From Clostridiales bacterium (GTDB lineage Bacteria > Bacillota > Clostridia > Oscillospirales > Oscillospiraceae), in the NCBI GenBank assembly GCA_019423635.1, contig JAHZBA010000037.1, positions 1 to 23,285 of the forward strand: a stretch of 23,285 nt of DNA. Direction: 5' to 3'. A model generated the notes under the pieces. The model was not told where the DNA came from and ran no database searches. It was given only the letters and a program-made list of their open reading frames with translations. Made by a program: the position numbers and the translations under genes. This document shows, one piece after another, positions 6,875 through 14,353 of this stretch. Numbering within the stretch: the stretch's first letter is position 1; the number at the start of each line of letters is the position of its first letter.

Positions 6875-7944
6875 ATCACTTCTCCCAGATTGCCGCGGCG
6901 CTGGAGTCCCGCGGCTTGGACGCCATGCTGCTCACCTGCGAGGCCAACCGCTTCTATGCCTCCGGGTTCCACTCCGCCGGCACCGACGGCGCGGCGCTGG
7001 TCACCCGGACCCATAACTACTATTTCACCGACGCCCGCTACACCGAGGCCGCCGGCCGCTGCGTGCAGAACGCGGAGCTGCGGGAGTCCCGGCCCGGCCG
7101 GGGCTATCCCGTGCTGATTCAGGAGGTCGTCGCGGAGGAGGGCCTCCGCCGGGTGGGCTTTGAGGACGCCTATATGACGGTGCAGGACTGCGAGCGCTAC
7201 CGCAAGGCCCTCTCCTGCGAGCTGGTGCCCGCCGCGGATCTCCTGGCCAGGCTGCGCCAGGTCAAGGACGTGGAGGAGCTGGAGGCCATGCTGCACGCCC
7301 AGCGGATTGCCGAGCGGGCCCTGCAGGAGATCCTCCCGGAGATCCGTCCCGGCGTCACGGAGAAGGAGCTGGCCGCCCGGCTGCAGTATCTCATGCTGCA
7401 TTTCGGCGCGGAGGACAAGTCCTTTGATCCCATTGTGGTCTCCGGTCCCAACGGGAGCCTGCCCCACGGCGTCCCCTCGGAGCGGCAGATCCGGTCCGGG
7501 GAGTTCGTCACCATGGACTTTGGCTGTGTGTATCACGGCTACTGCTCCGACATGACCCGCACCGTGGCGGTGGGCTCCGTGACGGAGGAGATGCGGACGG
7601 TCTATGAGACGGTGCTGGCGGCTCAGAAGGCGGGTATTGCCGCCGCCCGGGCCGGCGTCACCGGACGGGAGGTGGACGGCGCCGCCCGGCAGGTCATTCA
7701 GGACGCCGGATACGGGGCCTATTTTGGCCACGGCTTCGGCCACGGGGTGGGGGTGGAGATCCACGAGGGCCCCACCGCCTCCTCCGCGGGGGACCAGCCC
7801 CTGCCCGTGGGGGCGGTGATCTCCGCGGAGCCGGGGATCTACCTGCCGGGGAAGCTGGGGGTACGCATTGAGGACGTGATTCTCATCAAGCCCCACGGCT
7901 GCGAGAGCCTGACCCAGGCGCCCAAGGAGCTGCTGGTGCTGTAA
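6871..7944 (+). CDS. M24 family Xaa-Pro peptidase
   Basis: A 357-residue cytoplasmic metallopeptidase that cleaves X-Pro bonds, aminopeptidase P or prolidase type. An N-terminal creatinase-like domain (about 1-130) precedes the pita-bread catalytic domain. All five metal ligands are present: Asp216 in TMDFG, Asp227 in SDMTRT, His291 in GHGFGHGVG, Glu320 in SAEPG and Glu334 in RIEDV, with HEGP at 298-301. Length fits the clostridial PepP/PepQ group; the sequence alone does not separate aminopeptidase from dipeptidase activity. The ATG overlaps the pyrG stop and AAAGGAG lies nine bases upstream inside pyrG. It is followed by a hairpin repeat and a strong stem-loop at 8087-8120. Confidence 0.93.
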   Translation: MNHFSQIAAALESRGLDAMLLTCEANRFYASGFHSAGTDGAALVTRTHNYYFTDARYTEAAGRCVQNAELRESRPGRGYPVLIQEVVAEEGLRRVGFEDAYMTVQDCERYRKALSCELVPAADLLARLRQVKDVEELEAMLHAQRIAERALQEILPEIRPGVTEKELAARLQYLMLHFGAEDKSFDPIVVSGPNGSLPHGVPSERQIRSGEFVTMDFGCVYHGYCSDMTRTVAVGSVTEEMRTVYETVLAAQKAGIAAARAGVTGREVDGAARQVIQDAGYGAYFGHGFGHGVGVEIHEGPTASSAGDQPLPVGAVISAEPGIYLPGKLGVRIEDVILIKPHGCESLTQAPKELLVL

Positions 7945-7958
7945 ACGCGACAAGCGCA

Positions 7959-8043
7959 GAAAAAAGTTTTTGATCCATCTTTTTTCAAAAAGATGGCGGG
8001 GTGCAGGGGCAGAGCCCCTGCGGAGCCGCAAAGCGGCGCAAAC
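7959..8043 (+). repeat. Modular hairpin repeat, copy A
   Basis: An AAAAAAGTTTTT lead is followed by three hairpins: CCATCTTTTT/AAAAAGATGG (7975-7996), then GGGGT, GCAGGGGC/GCCCCTGC (8003-8021) and GCCGC/GCGGC (8025-8037), then GCAAA. The same modules in the same order occur on the minus strand at 14821-14932. Both copies directly follow a stop codon in the sense orientation of the gene before them. Confidence 0.75.
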
Positions 8044-8086
8044 CAGCCTTTCAGGAAGGCGTGCTCCATGCAAATCACCCGCAGCC

Positions 8087-8120
8087 GACGGGGGAATGGC
8101 TCGAAAGCCATTCCCCCGTC
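8087..8120 (+). terminator. Strong stem-loop after the M24 peptidase gene
   Basis: A perfect 15-bp stem, with GGGGGAATGGCT (8090-8101) against AGCCATTCCCCC (8106-8117) and three outer pairs, has a CGAA tetraloop and is followed by TTTGC. The U tract is short, but the stem is the strongest in this intergenic region. Confidence 0.7.
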
Positions 8121-8171
8121 TTTGCATCCCAAATAACTTAACACGTCTTTCTCTTCACTTCAAGTCTGTTT

Positions 8172-8197
8172 CAGGAGGCTTTGTGAAAAGGCTCCTG
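8172..8197 (+). other. Imperfect stem-loop upstream of the PPase promoter
   Basis: CAGGAG and CTTT pair with AAAG and CTCCTG around a single G-G mismatch; loop GTGA. It is followed by CGCAAAATTTTTCC, so it may act as a secondary terminator insulating the next promoter. Confidence 0.45.
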
Positions 8198-8234
8198 CGC
8201 AAAATTTTTCCGGGCTCCGGCCCCCTGACAGGCG

Positions 8235-8263
8235 TTGACAAACCCCGTTTGGGGAAGCATAAT
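8235..8263 (+). promoter_or_regulatory. Promoter of the pyrophosphatase gene
   Basis: Perfect TTGACA (8235-8240), 17-base spacer and CATAAT (8258-8263). The spacer contains the dyad CCCCGTTTGGGG (8243-8254), which could be a small operator. Confidence 0.8.
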
Positions 8264-8297
8264 AGAATCATCTCAAACACTGCGGGAGGACTCTCCT

Positions 8298-9914
8298 ATG
8301 GACACCATCTATATTACCGGACACCGCAACCCGGACACCGACTCCATCGTCGCCGCCATGGCCTACGCGGCCTTGAAAAACGCCCTGGGCCTGCGGGAGT
8401 ACCAGGCCGCCCGGCTGGGACAGGTCAGCGACGAGACGCAGCTGGTGCTGGACCGCTTCGGCTTCCAGCCCCCGCAGCTGCTCACCAATGTCCGCACCCA
8501 GGTGCGGGACCTGGACTACGATACGCCGCCCACCCTCTCCTCCACCGCCACCATCAGCCGGGCCTGGCAGACCATGCAGGCGGGCAAGCTCTCCGTACTG
8601 CCCGTGGCCAACGAGGACGGAACCCTGTACGGAATGCTCTCCGCCGGCGACGTGGCCAACTACGACATGCGCTCCGTCCGCAACCCGCAGATTGACAGCG
8701 TGCCGGTGTACCATCTGATCTCCGTGCTGGAGGGCCGGATTCTCAACTCCGTCGGGGAGCTGCCGGAGGAGGTCTCCGGCGAGGTGGTCATCGCCCTGCC
8801 CACCTGCCGGGAGAACCTGCTGTTTTCCAACCCCGACAGCATCGTGGTCTGCGGGGACCAGCCGGACATGATCCGCCGGGCCCTGGAGATCGGCGTCAGC
8901 TGCGTCATCATCTGCCAGGCGGAGGTGCCCCAGGAGCTTCTGGGCCAGCCCACGAAGACCTGCCTGATCTCCACGCCCATGGACCCCTATCAGGCGGTGC
9001 GGCTGATCTGGCACGCCATGCCCATCTCCCACCTGTGCAAGCGGCAGGATCTGGTGAGCTTCCGCCTGGACGACTATATTGACGACGTGCGGGACACCGT
9101 GCTGGAGAGCCGCTTCCGGGCCTATCCCATCCTGGACGATGAGGAGAAGGTGGTGGGAACCCTGTCCCGGTTCCACCTGCTGCGGCCCCGGAGAAAGCGG
9201 GTGGTGCTGATGGACCACAACGAGAAGGCCCAGTCCGTCATCGGCCTGGACCAGGCGGAGATCCTGGAGATTGTGGACCACCACCGCCTGGCGGACATTG
9301 AGACGAAAAACCCCATCGCCGTGCGCAACGAGGCCGTGGGCAGCACCAACACCATCGTGGCGGAGATGTACCAGGAGAAGGGCCTGATGCCCACGGCCAA
9401 GATGGCCGGGCTCATGGCCGCCGCCATTGTCTCGGACACGGTGATGTTCAAGTCCCCCACCTGCACCCAGCGGGACATCGACATGGCCAACCGCATGGCC
9501 CGAATCGCCAACGTGCAGCTGGAGGAGCTGGGCAAGGCCATCTTCTCCGCCACCTGCGGCGACGACAAGACCGCCGAGGCCATTTTGAAGACGGACTACA
9601 AGGAGTTCCACATCGCCGGCCACAATCTGGCGGTCAGCCAGGTGACGTGCATGGACTCCGACCGCCTGCTGGCCCGGAAGGAGGAGTTCCTCCAGCTGAT
9701 GCGGAAGATCCAGAAGGCTCAGAACTTCAACACGGTGGTGATGATGATCACCGACGTGCTGCTGGACGGCACGCAGCTGCTGTTCGTGGGGGACGAGGAC
9801 TCCATCCGCCAGGCCTTCAACATCAAGGACGACGGCGAAAACTGCGCATTTTTGCCCAAGATCATGTCCCGGAAAAAGCAGGTTATCCCCATGCTCTCCG
9901 CCCTGTGGGGCTGA
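8298..9914 (+). CDS. Mn-dependent inorganic pyrophosphatase with CBS and DRTGG domains
   Basis: A family II (DHH) pyrophosphatase that hydrolyses PPi to phosphate in the cytoplasm and pulls PPi-releasing biosynthesis forward. 538 residues. The DHH catalytic core starts with GHRNPDTDS (His9, Asp13, Asp15 as Mn ligands), is interrupted by a regulatory insert of CBS (about 65-125), DRTGG-like (about 140-240) and second CBS (about 245-300), and resumes with LMDHNE, the DHH motif in IVDHHRL and GSTNTIV. The C-terminal DHHA2 domain ends with the substrate-binding SRKKQ. CBS-PPases of this type are controlled by adenine nucleotides and diadenosine polyphosphates in studied clostridial and desulfobacterial members. 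ATG at 8298 with GGGAGGA seven bases upstream; monocistronic, terminator at 9943-9969. Confidence 0.95.
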   Translation: MDTIYITGHRNPDTDSIVAAMAYAALKNALGLREYQAARLGQVSDETQLVLDRFGFQPPQLLTNVRTQVRDLDYDTPPTLSSTATISRAWQTMQAGKLSVLPVANEDGTLYGMLSAGDVANYDMRSVRNPQIDSVPVYHLISVLEGRILNSVGELPEEVSGEVVIALPTCRENLLFSNPDSIVVCGDQPDMIRRALEIGVSCVIICQAEVPQELLGQPTKTCLISTPMDPYQAVRLIWHAMPISHLCKRQDLVSFRLDDYIDDVRDTVLESRFRAYPILDDEEKVVGTLSRFHLLRPRRKRVVLMDHNEKAQSVIGLDQAEILEIVDHHRLADIETKNPIAVRNEAVGSTNTIVAEMYQEKGLMPTAKMAGLMAAAIVSDTVMFKSPTCTQRDIDMANRMARIANVQLEELGKAIFSATCGDDKTAEAILKTDYKEFHIAGHNLAVSQVTCMDSDRLLARKEEFLQLMRKIQKAQNFNTVVMMITDVLLDGTQLLFVGDEDSIRQAFNIKDDGENCAFLPKIMSRKKQVIPMLSALWG

Positions 9915-9942
9915 GACGGCGGGACCCTTGAAAAAAACAAGG

Positions 9943-9969
9943 AAGCGGCTGCCCATTGGGCAGCCGCTT
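9943..9969. terminator. Bidirectional terminator between PPase and mogA
   Basis: AAGCGGCTGCCC (9943-9954) and GGGCAGCCGCTT (9958-9969) form a perfect 12-bp stem with loop ATT. On the minus strand it is followed by CCTTGTTTTTTTC, an excellent U tract for the molybdenum operon; on the plus strand the tail TCGCCTGTT is poor but the stem can still serve the pyrophosphatase gene. Confidence 0.8.
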
Positions 9970-10018
9970 TCGCCTGTTGAACACATCCTTGATATGCCCC
10001 ATTCGGTTTTGCGGTTCC

Positions 10019-10099
10019 CCTGCGCGCAGGGCGCGGCGACCCCGGCACGCCGTTTCACCGGAACGGAGACGTTCCCCGGTGCGCCGGGATCGTCGCGCC
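10019..10099. repeat. Long imperfect hairpin downstream of mogA
   Basis: A 12-base perfect palindrome CCTGCGCGCAGG (10019-10030) abuts a 70-base hairpin: 17-base arms 10030-10046 and 10083-10099 with two mismatches, and an inner stem CACCGGAACG/CGTT-CC-CCGGTG (10056-10065, 10070-10081) with loop GAGA. It lies in the 3' untranslated part of the molybdenum operon. Function unknown: dispersed repeat, mRNA-stabilising structure or small RNA are all possible. Confidence 0.6.
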
Positions 10100-10194
10100 T
10101 TACCAATCAGGCCGGATCTGCCCTGGGAATACAAAACTGAATGGAGACTTTTAATAAGCCGTGCAGAGCGTCTGCGCGGCGAGAGCCCCGGTTT

Positions 10195-10704
10195 TCAGGC
10201 GCGTTGACCGGGGGGCAGCTCCCCGCAGTCCCCGGGGCCTCCCCGCAGGATCTCCAGGCCGTGGTCCAGGGCCGGCAGCACCGCCGCCAGGTTCTCCCCG
10301 GCCGCCCTGGGGGACCCCGGCAGGTTCACAATCAGCGTCCTGCCCCGGATGCCCGCCTGGGCCCTGGACAGCATGGCCCGGGGGGTGATCTGCATGGAGG
10401 CATACCGCATGGCCTCCGGGATGCCGGGCACCAGCCGCTCCGAGACCGCGATGGTGGCCTCCGGCGTCACGTCCCGGGGGGAGAGGCCGGTGCCGCCGGC
10501 CGTCACCGCCAGCGCAATCTCCCCGTCCGCAGCAAGGCGCCGCAGGGCCGCCTCAATCTCCCCCTGCTCATCCGGCACGATTTCACAGGAGACCACCTCA
10601 TATCCGGCCTCCTCCAGCATCCGTGCCACGGCCGGCCCGGTCCTGTCGGGGCGCTCCCCCCGGGCCGAGCGGTCGCTGACGGTCAAAACTGCGGCACGGT
10701 ACAT
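10195..10704 (-). CDS. mogA: Molybdopterin adenylyltransferase (MogA/MoaB family)
   Basis: Activates molybdopterin by adenylylation before molybdate insertion. 169 residues, the size of single-domain MogA/MoaB proteins. It opens with the AAVLTVSDR strand, has the molybdopterin-binding TAGGTGLSPRDVTPEAT loop at about 68-84 with its catalytic Asp, and NLPGSPRAAGENL near residue 127. The ATG at 10704 lies four bases after the modC stop, with GGAGGAG overlapping that stop. It is the last gene of the operon and ends before the long hairpin at 10019-10099. MogA and MoaB are hard to separate by sequence; the operon setting supports the cofactor role. Confidence 0.88.
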   Translation of the reverse strand: MYRAAVLTVSDRSARGERPDRTGPAVARMLEEAGYEVVSCEIVPDEQGEIEAALRRLAADGEIALAVTAGGTGLSPRDVTPEATIAVSERLVPGIPEAMRYASMQITPRAMLSRAQAGIRGRTLIVNLPGSPRAAGENLAAVLPALDHGLEILRGGPGDCGELPPGQRA

Positions 10705-10708
10705 CTCC

Positions 10709-11740
10709 TCACTCCTCCCACAGCAAAATCTCCTCCGGCGGCACGGCGGCATGGAGCCGCTCTCCCTCCGGAGGGCGCTCCAGCGCCATCCGCAGCGGCG
10801 GCGCGTCCTCCGGGGCGCCCTCCGGCCGCAGCAGCGCGGTGACCCCGTCCAGGTCCCGCACCACCCGGAGCACCCGGCAGGGCACCACATTCTCCGCCTC
10901 CGGCGGAGCGGGACGGACCTGCGCGCTCCGGAACCCCGCCCGGCGGACCCCCTCCGGCACGGTGCGGCCGCAAAAGAGGCTCCGCTCCCACTGGGGCAGG
11001 TACACCCGGTCCCCCTGGGGGACGGCGTCCAGGAGGTTCTCCCACCCCGCCAGCCGCGCCGCGGCCTCTGTGGCGGGGCGGCGGAACAGCGCCTCCGTCT
11101 CGCACACCGGCTGGGACCGTCCTCCGTCCAGCACGCAGACCCGGCGGCAGCAGCGGAAGACCTCCCCCCGGTCGTGGGAGACCCACACCGCCGGACCGGG
11201 GAAGCGCGCCAGCGTCTCCGCCAGCTCCAGCTCCACCTGGCTTCGGAGAAAGCCGTCCAGGGCGGAGAGGGGCTCGTCCAGCAAAATGACGCGGGGCTCC
11301 GCCGCCAGCAGCCGGGCCAGAGCCGTCCGCTGCTGCTGCCCGCCGGAGAGCTGTCCCGGCCGCAGATCGGCCGCGTCCTCCAGACGGAACCGCCGGAGCT
11401 GTTCCTCCGCCACGGCCTGCCGCCGCCTCCGGTCCCCCACCGCCGCGGCAATGTTCTGCCGGGCGGTCCAGTGGGGAAAGAGGGCGTACTGCTGGAAGAG
11501 ATAGCCCACCCGCCGCTGCCGGGGCGGCAGGTTCACCCCAGCGGCGCTGTCAAAGAGGACCCTGTCGTCCAGGGTGATCCGCCCCCGGTCCGGGGTCAGA
11601 AGCCCCGCAATGCACCGCAGCGTCACGGACTTCCCGCTGCCGGAGGCCCCCAGCAGGGCCAGCGGTTCCCCGTCCGTCTCAAACCGGACCTCCAGCTGAA
11701 ACTCCCCCAGCCGCTTTTCGATCTCCACCGCAAGGCCCAT
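10709..11740 (-). CDS. modC: Molybdate ABC transporter ATP-binding protein
   Basis: ATPase subunit that powers ModB. 343 residues. Walker A GASGSGKS (31-38), Q-loop Gln83 in LFQQYALFPH, signature LSGGQQQR (131-138), Walker B VILLDEP (151-157, catalytic Glu156), D-loop SALD and switch His189 in VSHD are all intact. The C-terminal ~110 residues correspond to a TOBE-like regulatory domain of the kind that binds molybdate in E. coli ModC. The ATG overlaps the modB stop by one base (TGATG), implying coupled synthesis. Substrate assignment rests on the moa/mog neighbours and the ModA-type receptor; tungstate cannot be excluded. Confidence 0.92.
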   Translation of the reverse strand: MGLAVEIEKRLGEFQLEVRFETDGEPLALLGASGSGKSVTLRCIAGLLTPDRGRITLDDRVLFDSAAGVNLPPRQRRVGYLFQQYALFPHWTARQNIAAAVGDRRRRQAVAEEQLRRFRLEDAADLRPGQLSGGQQQRTALARLLAAEPRVILLDEPLSALDGFLRSQVELELAETLARFPGPAVWVSHDRGEVFRCCRRVCVLDGGRSQPVCETEALFRRPATEAAARLAGWENLLDAVPQGDRVYLPQWERSLFCGRTVPEGVRRAGFRSAQVRPAPPEAENVVPCRVLRVVRDLDGVTALLRPEGAPEDAPPLRMALERPPEGERLHAAVPPEEILLWEE

Positions 11741-12408
11741 CAGGTTCCGCCTCCCCTCTTCCGGCTCTCCAGCAGATTCAGCGCCAGCAGGAACACCGCG
11801 GAGAGGGCCAGATTCACCACCGCCCAGCGCCCCGCCCCGGCGTTGTCCCCCGTGCGCCAGAGCTGATAGACCGTGGTGGCGATGACGGCGGTGCGGCCGG
11901 GGGTGTAGCCCGCCAGCATGGAGGTGGCCCCGTACTCCCCCAGGGCCCGGGCAAAGGCCAGCACCACCCCCGCCAGCACCCCCTGGCGGCAGCAGGGCAT
12001 CCGCACCCGCCAGAAGATCCAGGTCTCGGACCGGCCCAGGGTCCGGGCGGCGTCCGCCAGCGTCTCGTCAAAGCTCTCAAAGGCCCCCCGCGCCGTGCGG
12101 TACATCAGGGGAAAGGAGACCACCGCCGCGGCGATGACGGCCCCCTGCCAGGTCATGGCCAGCCGGAGGCCGAAGGTCTCCAGCAGCCAGCGCCCCACCG
12201 GCCGCCGCGGCCCCAGCAGGAGCAGCAGCAGCCAGCCCACCACCGTGGGCGGCAGCACCAGGGGCAGCGTCAGCACCGCGTCCAGAAGGCCCTTGGGCAG
12301 CCGGGGGAGCCTGGAGGCGGCGCGGGCGGCGAACACCCCCAGAAAGAACACCGCCGCCGTGGAGAGCGCCGCAATCCGGAGGGAGTTGCCAAGGGGAAAC
12401 CAGTCCAT
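11740..12408 (-). CDS. modB: Molybdate ABC transporter permease
   Basis: Membrane subunit of the oxyanion importer. 222 residues with about five hydrophobic segments: near 9-30, 43-66, 85-103, 142-160 and 196-212. The EAA coupling motif is visible at about 117-138, LADAARTLG...WRVRMP, and the conserved ALGEYGATSMLAGYTPGRT stretch of ModB/CysT permeases follows. Start is the ATG at 12408 with GGAGGG six bases upstream; a longer reading frame would overlap modA. The last codon overlaps modC. Confidence 0.92.
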   Translation of the reverse strand: MDWFPLGNSLRIAALSTAAVFFLGVFAARAASRLPRLPKGLLDAVLTLPLVLPPTVVGWLLLLLLGPRRPVGRWLLETFGLRLAMTWQGAVIAAAVVSFPLMYRTARGAFESFDETLADAARTLGRSETWIFWRVRMPCCRQGVLAGVVLAFARALGEYGATSMLAGYTPGRTAVIATTVYQLWRTGDNAGAGRWAVVNLALSAVFLLALNLLESRKRGGGT

Positions 12409-12424
12409 AGCGCGCCCTCCCGGG

Positions 12425-13270
12425 TCAGGAATCCTGCGCGAGCACGGTGAAGCCCACGCCCTCAAAGATCTCCGCCGCGGGGTCAGAGGACAAAAATTCC
12501 AAAAACGCCTGGGCCTCGCCGGGGTGTGCGCTGTTTTTCAAAACGGCGGCGGGATAAATCACCTGACCGCACATCTCCTCCGTGGCGGTGTCCACCACCG
12601 TGAGTCCTGCGGAGAAGGCGTCCGTTGCGTAGATGATCCCGCAGTCCACCGCCCCCTCGGAGACGTGGGTTGTGACCTCCTTCACGTTGGAGCCGTAGGT
12701 CAGCACGCCGGAGGCGGCCAGGGCGGCCTCCTCCAGGCCGTAGAAGCGGAAGATCTCCTGGGTATACTGGCCCACAGGCACGTCCCCGCCGCCGACGGCC
12801 AGCAGAATATCGCCCTGCCGCAGGAGCTGCGCCAGCTGGTCAAAGCTCTCCACGCCCCGGGGATTGCCCTGGGGCACCGCCAGGGTCACCTTGTTCTCCA
12901 GGAGGTTCCGGCGGGTGTTGGAGTCGATGAAATCCAGCGGCGCCTCCTCTCCTTCGCCGGCGGGGGCGGCGGCGTCCACGGCGGGAGCCACGGCGGCGTC
13001 CAGCTGGTCCATCTGCTTCTTCCCTGCGGAGAGGAACACGTCGCAGTCCGCCCCCTCCTGAATCTGTGTTTTGAGGGTGCCGGAGGAGTCGAAGCTGAAC
13101 ACCAGCGTCACACCGGGGTGATCCGTTTCATAGCGCTCGCCGATCTCCGTCAGCGTCTCCTGCAAAGAGGCGGCGGCGAAGACGCGCAGCTCCGTCTCCT
13201 CCGATCCGCCGCAGGCGGTCAGGGACAGGGCCAGGCACAGTACCAGCGTCAGGGTCCACATTCTCTTCAT
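12425..13270 (-). CDS. modA: Molybdate-binding lipoprotein of ABC transporter
   Basis: Extracellular oxyanion receptor. 281 residues with a lipoprotein signal peptide ending in lipobox L-T-A-C (Cys20). Family marks are RVFAAASLQETL (29-40), the SFDSSGTLKTQI segment (59-70), DVFLSAGKKQMD (77-88), AVPQGNPRGV (131-140), GGGDVPVGQYT (160-170) and CGIIYATDA (210-218). An Ala/Pro/Glu-rich insertion of about 20 residues (91-111) follows KQMD, where ModA is normally compact. ATG with GAAGGAG eight bases upstream; 63 bases separate it from the preceding gene. Confidence 0.93.
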   Translation of the reverse strand: MKRMWTLTLVLCLALSLTACGGSEETELRVFAAASLQETLTEIGERYETDHPGVTLVFSFDSSGTLKTQIQEGADCDVFLSAGKKQMDQLDAAVAPAVDAAAPAGEGEEAPLDFIDSNTRRNLLENKVTLAVPQGNPRGVESFDQLAQLLRQGDILLAVGGGDVPVGQYTQEIFRFYGLEEAALAASGVLTYGSNVKEVTTHVSEGAVDCGIIYATDAFSAGLTVVDTATEEMCGQVIYPAAVLKNSAHPGEAQAFLEFLSSDPAAEIFEGVGFTVLAQDS

Positions 13271-13333
13271 CGTTGTTCTCCTTCCGGTATTACGGTATGT
13301 ACAGGGGCCCCGCCCCCCGGTGGGAACGGGCGG

Positions 13334-14353
13334 CTATTTTCCAAACCCGCAGTTGGGGTAGGTGCAGACCTGACAGCCCAGGCACAGTCCCCCCTCGCCC
13401 ATGGCGGCGAAATCCGCCGTGGTCAGCTCCACTCCGGCCAGAATCCTGGGCAGCGCCAGGTCAAACACCGTCGCTCCGGCGTACATCACGCACCCCGGCA
13501 GGCCGCATACCGCGGTGCCGTCTTCCAGGTATCCCAGCAGGAACATGGCGCCCGGCAGCACCGGGGCCCCGTAGGTGACGATTCTCGCCCCGCTGGCCCG
13601 GATGCCGCCGGGGGTGCTGTCGTCGGGGTCCACGCTCATGCCGCCGGTGCAGAGGATCAGCTCCGCGCCGGTTTGCCGCAGCTCCTTGACGGCGTTTGCC
13701 ACGTTCTCCACCCCGTCGCCGGAGTACACGACCTCCAGCGTCTCCACCCCGTATTCCGCCAGCTTCTCCCGGACCACGGGGGTGAAGGTGTCCTGGATGA
13801 GTCCGGACTTCACCTCATTGCCGGTGGCCGCAATGGCGGCGGTCCGGATGCGGTAGGGCAAGAGCTCCAGCAGGGGACGCCCCTCCGCGGCGGCCTCCGC
13901 GGCCCGGAGCTGCGCCTCTTCGATGACCAGGGGGATCACCCGCATCCCCGCCAGCTTCTCTCCCCGGTGGACCGGCGTGTTTCCATGGCGGGTGGCGATC
14001 ATCAGCTCCCCCACGGAGTTGACGGCCAGCAGCCGCCGGCTGTCCACCCGGAAGAGGCCGTCCCGGGCGGCCCGCAGCTCAATTTTGCCCTCCTTCACCG
14101 CCGTGGGCTCCATCCCCTCGTTGGCGCAGAGGGCCAGGAGACGCTTCGCGGCGTCGTCCTCGTGGACCATGCCGGGGACCATCTCCCAGACATACAGGTG
14201 CTCCTTGCCCATGGAGAGAAGCACGGGGATGTCCTCCTGGGTGACCACATGGCCCTTGCGGAAGCGGGCGTCCTTATACTGATCCTTGATGATCTGGGTC
14301 ATGTCGTGGCACAGGACGTGGCCCACGGCGTCCCGGGTTTTGATGAGCTTCAT
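13334..14353 (-). CDS. MoeA-like molybdopterin-binding protein with C-terminal Cys cluster
   Basis: A 339-residue protein whose central part is a MoCF/MPT-binding domain: TAAIAATGNEV (171-181), LCTGGMSVDPDD (234-245) and VCGLPGCVMYAG (282-293) are the molybdopterin contact loops seen in MoeA and MogA. The N-terminal ~160 residues replace the usual MoeA domains with a shorter module. The C-terminus carries CLGCQVCTYPNC (Cys324, 327, 330, 335) before the final GFGK, suited to binding an Fe-S cluster or zinc. It starts at an ATG overlapping the MOSC stop as ATGA. It is probably a clostridial cofactor-maturation or metal-insertion protein; the exact reaction is unknown. Confidence 0.8.
   Translation of the reverse strand: MKLIKTRDAVGHVLCHDMTQIIKDQYKDARFRKGHVVTQEDIPVLLSMGKEHLYVWEMVPGMVHEDDAAKRLLALCANEGMEPTAVKEGKIELRAARDGLFRVDSRRLLAVNSVGELMIATRHGNTPVHRGEKLAGMRVIPLVIEEAQLRAAEAAAEGRPLLELLPYRIRTAAIAATGNEVKSGLIQDTFTPVVREKLAEYGVETLEVVYSGDGVENVANAVKELRQTGAELILCTGGMSVDPDDSTPGGIRASGARIVTYGAPVLPGAMFLLGYLEDGTAVCGLPGCVMYAGATVFDLALPRILAGVELTTADFAAMGEGGLCLGCQVCTYPNCGFGK

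Larger units (their letters stand above)
7945..8234. other. Intergenic region with repeat and stem-loops
   Basis: No gene is supported. The stretch holds copy A of the modular hairpin repeat (7959-8043), a GCCTT-N5-AAGGC stem, the likely peptidase terminator at 8087-8120 and a further imperfect stem-loop at 8172-8197 followed by AAAATTTTTC. The promoter of the pyrophosphatase gene begins directly after. Confidence 0.6.
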
